The notes beneath the pieces were generated by a model, which was not told the DNA's origin, made no database searches, and was given only the letters and a program-made list of their open reading frames with translations. A program made the position numbers and the translations under genes. A stretch of DNA of 8,992 nt from Clostridiales bacterium (GTDB taxonomy: Bacteria; Bacillota; Clostridia; Christensenellales; UBA1242), in NCBI GenBank assembly GCA_003453435.1, contig DMLH01000088.1:1-8992 (forward strand). Reading direction: 5' to 3'. Each line of letters starts with the position of its first letter. Position 1 is the stretch's first letter. Positions 7,138-8,992 of this stretch are shown here, piece after piece.

Positions 7138-8075
7138 CAAAAAAAGAGATATATAAGCAAGTGTTCCAAATGTTAGAACAAAAACGAAATAACAAAATTT
7201 TTGTTGCTGAAAGAAATAAATCAATAGCACTTTCAAATAGTGAGTACTTCAATTTAGATTTTAAAGAAAAAATTTTAAATATGGAAATTGGAAAGTTAAA
7301 ATTTGAGGGTGAAGATTACTCGCAAAAAGAAGATGAATTGCAAAGAATAAAAGAAGAACAACAAGAAGTTTTAAAAAGCCTTAATTTATTAGGCAAGGAT
7401 TTAGAGCCACAATTCGAATGCCAAAAGTGTAAGGACACTGGAATTTTTGAAAATTCTATTTGTTCATGTGCGGCACAAATGGCAAATAACATTGTTATGC
7501 AAGGCTGTGGGGTAGATTTATCAAAGGTGCCAACTTTAAAGGACTATGATTATAAATTTTTTGATGATGAAAAAGAGCAAAGTTTTGCAAAAAAGTGCGT
7601 TAAGATACTTACAGACTATGTAAACAATTTAAATAGTCTTGAAATGAAAAATGTGGTTATGTGTGGAGCATCGGGTACAGGCAAAACTTACCTTACAAGA
7701 TGCATTGCAAAAGAGTTTGTTCAAAAAGGATATACAACACTTTTTATAAGCGCATTTGATTTAAACAATATGTTTTTGGAAGAGCATTTGTCTAGCAATG
7801 ATCAAAAAGACCATTTGAAAGATTTAATTGAAACTGACTGCTTGATAATTGATGACCTTGGTACTGAACCTATGCGCAAAAATGTGACAAAAGAGTATCT
7901 TTTGCTATTACTTAACGAAAGATTAACAAAAAACAAAGCAACAATAATCACAAGTAATTTAAGCCCAGAGCAAATTTTAAATAAGTATGAAGAAAGAATT
8001 TTCTCAAGAATTTTTAACAAGCGTTCGTCTTTAATTTTGGAGTTTAATGGTAAAAATAATAGATTAAAAAAGTAA
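7134..8075 (+). CDS. dnaI: Replicative helicase loader (DnaI/DnaC-type AAA+ ATPase)
   Basis: This 313-residue ATPase loads the replicative DnaB-type helicase onto origin or fork DNA. The N-terminal part (1-90) is helical and highly charged. It is followed by a zinc cluster CxxC-x10-CxC (Cys96, 99, 110, 112) as in Bacillus DnaI, which is almost the same length (311). The AAA+ core has Walker A GASGTGKT (178-185), Walker B 'CLIIDDLG' (236-243), a sensor-1 strand 'ATIITSNLS' (269-277) and 'RIFSRIF' (288-294) with candidate arginine-finger residues. IstB, the IS21 transposition helper, shares this core. However, the zinc cluster, the dnaD-like partner 4 nt upstream and the absence of a transposase argue for the chromosomal loader. 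The symbol follows Bacillus; clostridial annotations often call it dnaC-like. It shares the promoter before 5677, and a hairpin follows directly. Confidence 0.93.
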   Translation: MTKKEIYKQVFQMLEQKRNNKIFVAERNKSIALSNSEYFNLDFKEKILNMEIGKLKFEGEDYSQKEDELQRIKEEQQEVLKSLNLLGKDLEPQFECQKCKDTGIFENSICSCAAQMANNIVMQGCGVDLSKVPTLKDYDYKFFDDEKEQSFAKKCVKILTDYVNNLNSLEMKNVVMCGASGTGKTYLTRCIAKEFVQKGYTTLFISAFDLNNMFLEEHLSSNDQKDHLKDLIETDCLIIDDLGTEPMRKNVTKEYLLLLLNERLTKNKATIITSNLSPEQILNKYEERIFSRIFNKRSSLILEFNGKNNRLKK

Positions 8076-8076
8076 A

Positions 8077-8104
8077 AAAAAATCAAGAGTTTTCTTGATT
8101 TTTT
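8077..8104. terminator. Intrinsic terminator after the helicase loader, possibly bidirectional
   Basis: A perfect stem, TCAAGA (8083-8088) with TCTTGA (8093-8098) around a GTTT loop, is extended by A6 on the left and T6 on the right. It begins right after the loader stop. Because the left flank is an A tract, the minus strand also gets a hairpin plus U tract, so it can also terminate the convergent sigG transcript, whose stop is 46 nt away. Confidence 0.82.
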
Positions 8105-8150
8105 ATGTTTAAATATGGTTTGATTATAAAGTTCATTTTAAATACGTAGT

Positions 8151-8924
8151 TTAAATTATATCTTTTCGCATGCTTTTAATTGCTTCTTTTTCAAGGCGAG
8201 ATACTTGTGCTTGGCTAATGCCAACTTCGTTGCTAACTTCAACTTGTGTCTTACCAAGATAGTATCGCATTAAAAGTATTTGTTTTTCTCTTGCGGAAAG
8301 TTTTTTTAATGCATCTTTAAGTGCAAAATTTTCAATCCACTCATCTTGGTTGTTTTTGTTGTCGCCAATTTGGTCCATAACCCTAACGGTTTCGGCGCCG
8401 TCTTTATAAACAGGATCGTACATACTAACTGGTTCTGTTAATGCATCAAGCGCAAAAGAAACTTCTTTAATGCTGATACCAAGGTCACTAGAAATTTGTT
8501 CCAGCGTTGGCTCTGCTTTAAAATTTTTTGCGTATTTTTCTCTACACTTTAAAATTTGGTATGCAGTATCTCTAATACTTCTAGATACTCTCATGCTGGT
8601 GCTATCACGCATAAATCTTCTAATTTCGCCAATAATCATTGGCACTGCATAGGTGGAAAATTTTACGTTTAAGCCAGTGTCAAAATTGTTAATTGCTTTA
8701 ATTAACCCAACACAACCCACTTGAAAAAGGTCATCAGGGTTATGGTTTTTTGCATTAAACCTTTGCACAACGCTTAAAACAAGCCTTAAGTTTGCAATAA
8801 CAAATCTTTTTTTTGCATTCTTGTCTCCATTTTTAAGTTTTTGCATTAAATCTGCCATTTCATCATTAGAAAGTTTTGGCAGGCTTGAAGTGTCTATGCC
8901 ACAAATATTAACTCTATTTGCCAT
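8151..8924 (-). CDS. sigG: RNA polymerase sporulation sigma factor sigma-G
   Basis: This is the late forespore sigma factor (sigma-70 family, SigB/F/G group), 257 residues, close to the 260 of Bacillus. The N-terminal 'VNICGIDTSSLPKLSNDEM' segment is the sigma-G hallmark that separates it from sigma-F. Region 2 holds NLRLVLSVVQRF and DDLFQVGCVGL (64-74), with the promoter -10 recognition block KFSTYAVPMIIGEIRRFMRD (88-107). Region 3 is about 110-170. Region 4 is LSAREKQILLMRYY with the helix-turn-helix TQVEVSNEVGISQAQVSRLE (226-245). The start at 8924 has AGGAG 5 nt upstream and matches the family N terminus. An in-frame ATG at 8972 would add 16 foreign residues and has no Shine-Dalgarno. In many Clostridia sigG follows spoIIGA-sigE; the upstream neighbour here is outside the window. 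Sigma-G directs many forespore genes, typically including germinant receptor operons such as the one at the left. Confidence 0.96.
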   Translation of the reverse strand: MANRVNICGIDTSSLPKLSNDEMADLMQKLKNGDKNAKKRFVIANLRLVLSVVQRFNAKNHNPDDLFQVGCVGLIKAINNFDTGLNVKFSTYAVPMIIGEIRRFMRDSTSMRVSRSIRDTAYQILKCREKYAKNFKAEPTLEQISSDLGISIKEVSFALDALTEPVSMYDPVYKDGAETVRVMDQIGDNKNNQDEWIENFALKDALKKLSAREKQILLMRYYLGKTQVEVSNEVGISQAQVSRLEKEAIKSMRKDII

Positions 8925-8929
8925 AAAAT

Positions 8930-8934
8930 CTCCT
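8930..8934 (-). promoter_or_regulatory. Ribosome binding site that decides the sigG start
   Basis: On the minus strand AGGAG is followed after 5 nt by the ATG at 8924. It supports the 257-residue protein over the longer frame from 8972. Confidence 0.85.
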
Positions 8935-8992
8935 ATGACTATATGGTTAACTATTTGCAAAAATTTATTCAAAAAATTAAAAAAACTGACAA

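Noticed and set aside
7134..8075. IstB-like transposition helper ATPase as an alternative for the AAA+ gene.
   Set aside because: The N-terminal zinc cluster, the DnaI-like length and the coupled DnaD-like partner fit a helicase loader. There is no IS21 transposase and there are no terminal inverted repeats nearby.
8105..8150. Repeated GTTTAAAT octamers (8107-8114 and 8149-8156) around the gap between the loader and sigG.
   Set aside because: Short AT-rich words recur by chance at this base composition, and no symmetric or regulatory arrangement is evident.
8939..8971. Possible sigma-G-type promoter for sigG on the minus strand: TGAATA (8966-8971) and CATATAG (8939-8945).
   Set aside because: The boxes resemble the sigma-G consensus, but the spacer is 20 nt, longer than the usual 17-18, in very AT-rich DNA. 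The rest of the upstream region is outside the window, so I do not annotate it.

Overview
The window looks like a chromosomal segment of a low-GC (about 30 % G+C by eye), endospore-forming Firmicute, most likely class Clostridia. The evidence is a complete set of germinant-receptor subunit genes, the late forespore sigma factor sigma-G, and a DnaD-like/helicase-loader gene pair of the kind found in Clostridia and Bacilli. I cannot name a genus from sequence alone.

Left part (1-3910, + strand): a tight three-gene germinant receptor operon. The A subunit (GerA family) runs off the left edge; its frame is open from base 2, so its true start lies outside the window. The B subunit (APC-superfamily transporter-like) and the C subunit follow with 4-nt and 23-nt overlaps. 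A 26-bp perfect palindrome (3885-3910) closes the operon and also serves the convergent gene to its right.

Middle (3924-5676): a minus-strand lipoprotein-like M1 metallopeptidase with a full HExxH-x18-E zinc site. A 226-nt divergent control region (5451-5676) with sigma-A-type promoters facing each way separates it from the next unit.

Right part (5677-8104, + strand): a two-gene replication-initiation unit, a DnaD-domain protein overlapped by 4 nt (ATGA) by a DnaI/DnaC-type helicase loader with an N-terminal zinc cluster and an AAA+ core. A U-tract hairpin follows. Convergent to it on the minus strand (8151-8924) is sigG, the forespore sigma factor, whose promoter is mostly or wholly beyond the right edge.

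The functional theme is spore development and outgrowth: sigma-G normally directs transcription of germinant receptor operons in the forespore, and the replication pair serves vegetative growth. I saw no mobile element, CRISPR array, tRNA/rRNA, riboswitch or defence system. Most of this is ordinary core genome. The notable points are a C subunit with no cysteine anywhere (so no lipobox) plus a Ser/Gly-rich linker, and a DnaD-like protein that appears to carry four DnaD-type helical repeats. For several genes the longest open frame starts too early or too late, and ribosome binding sites and family alignment move the start.
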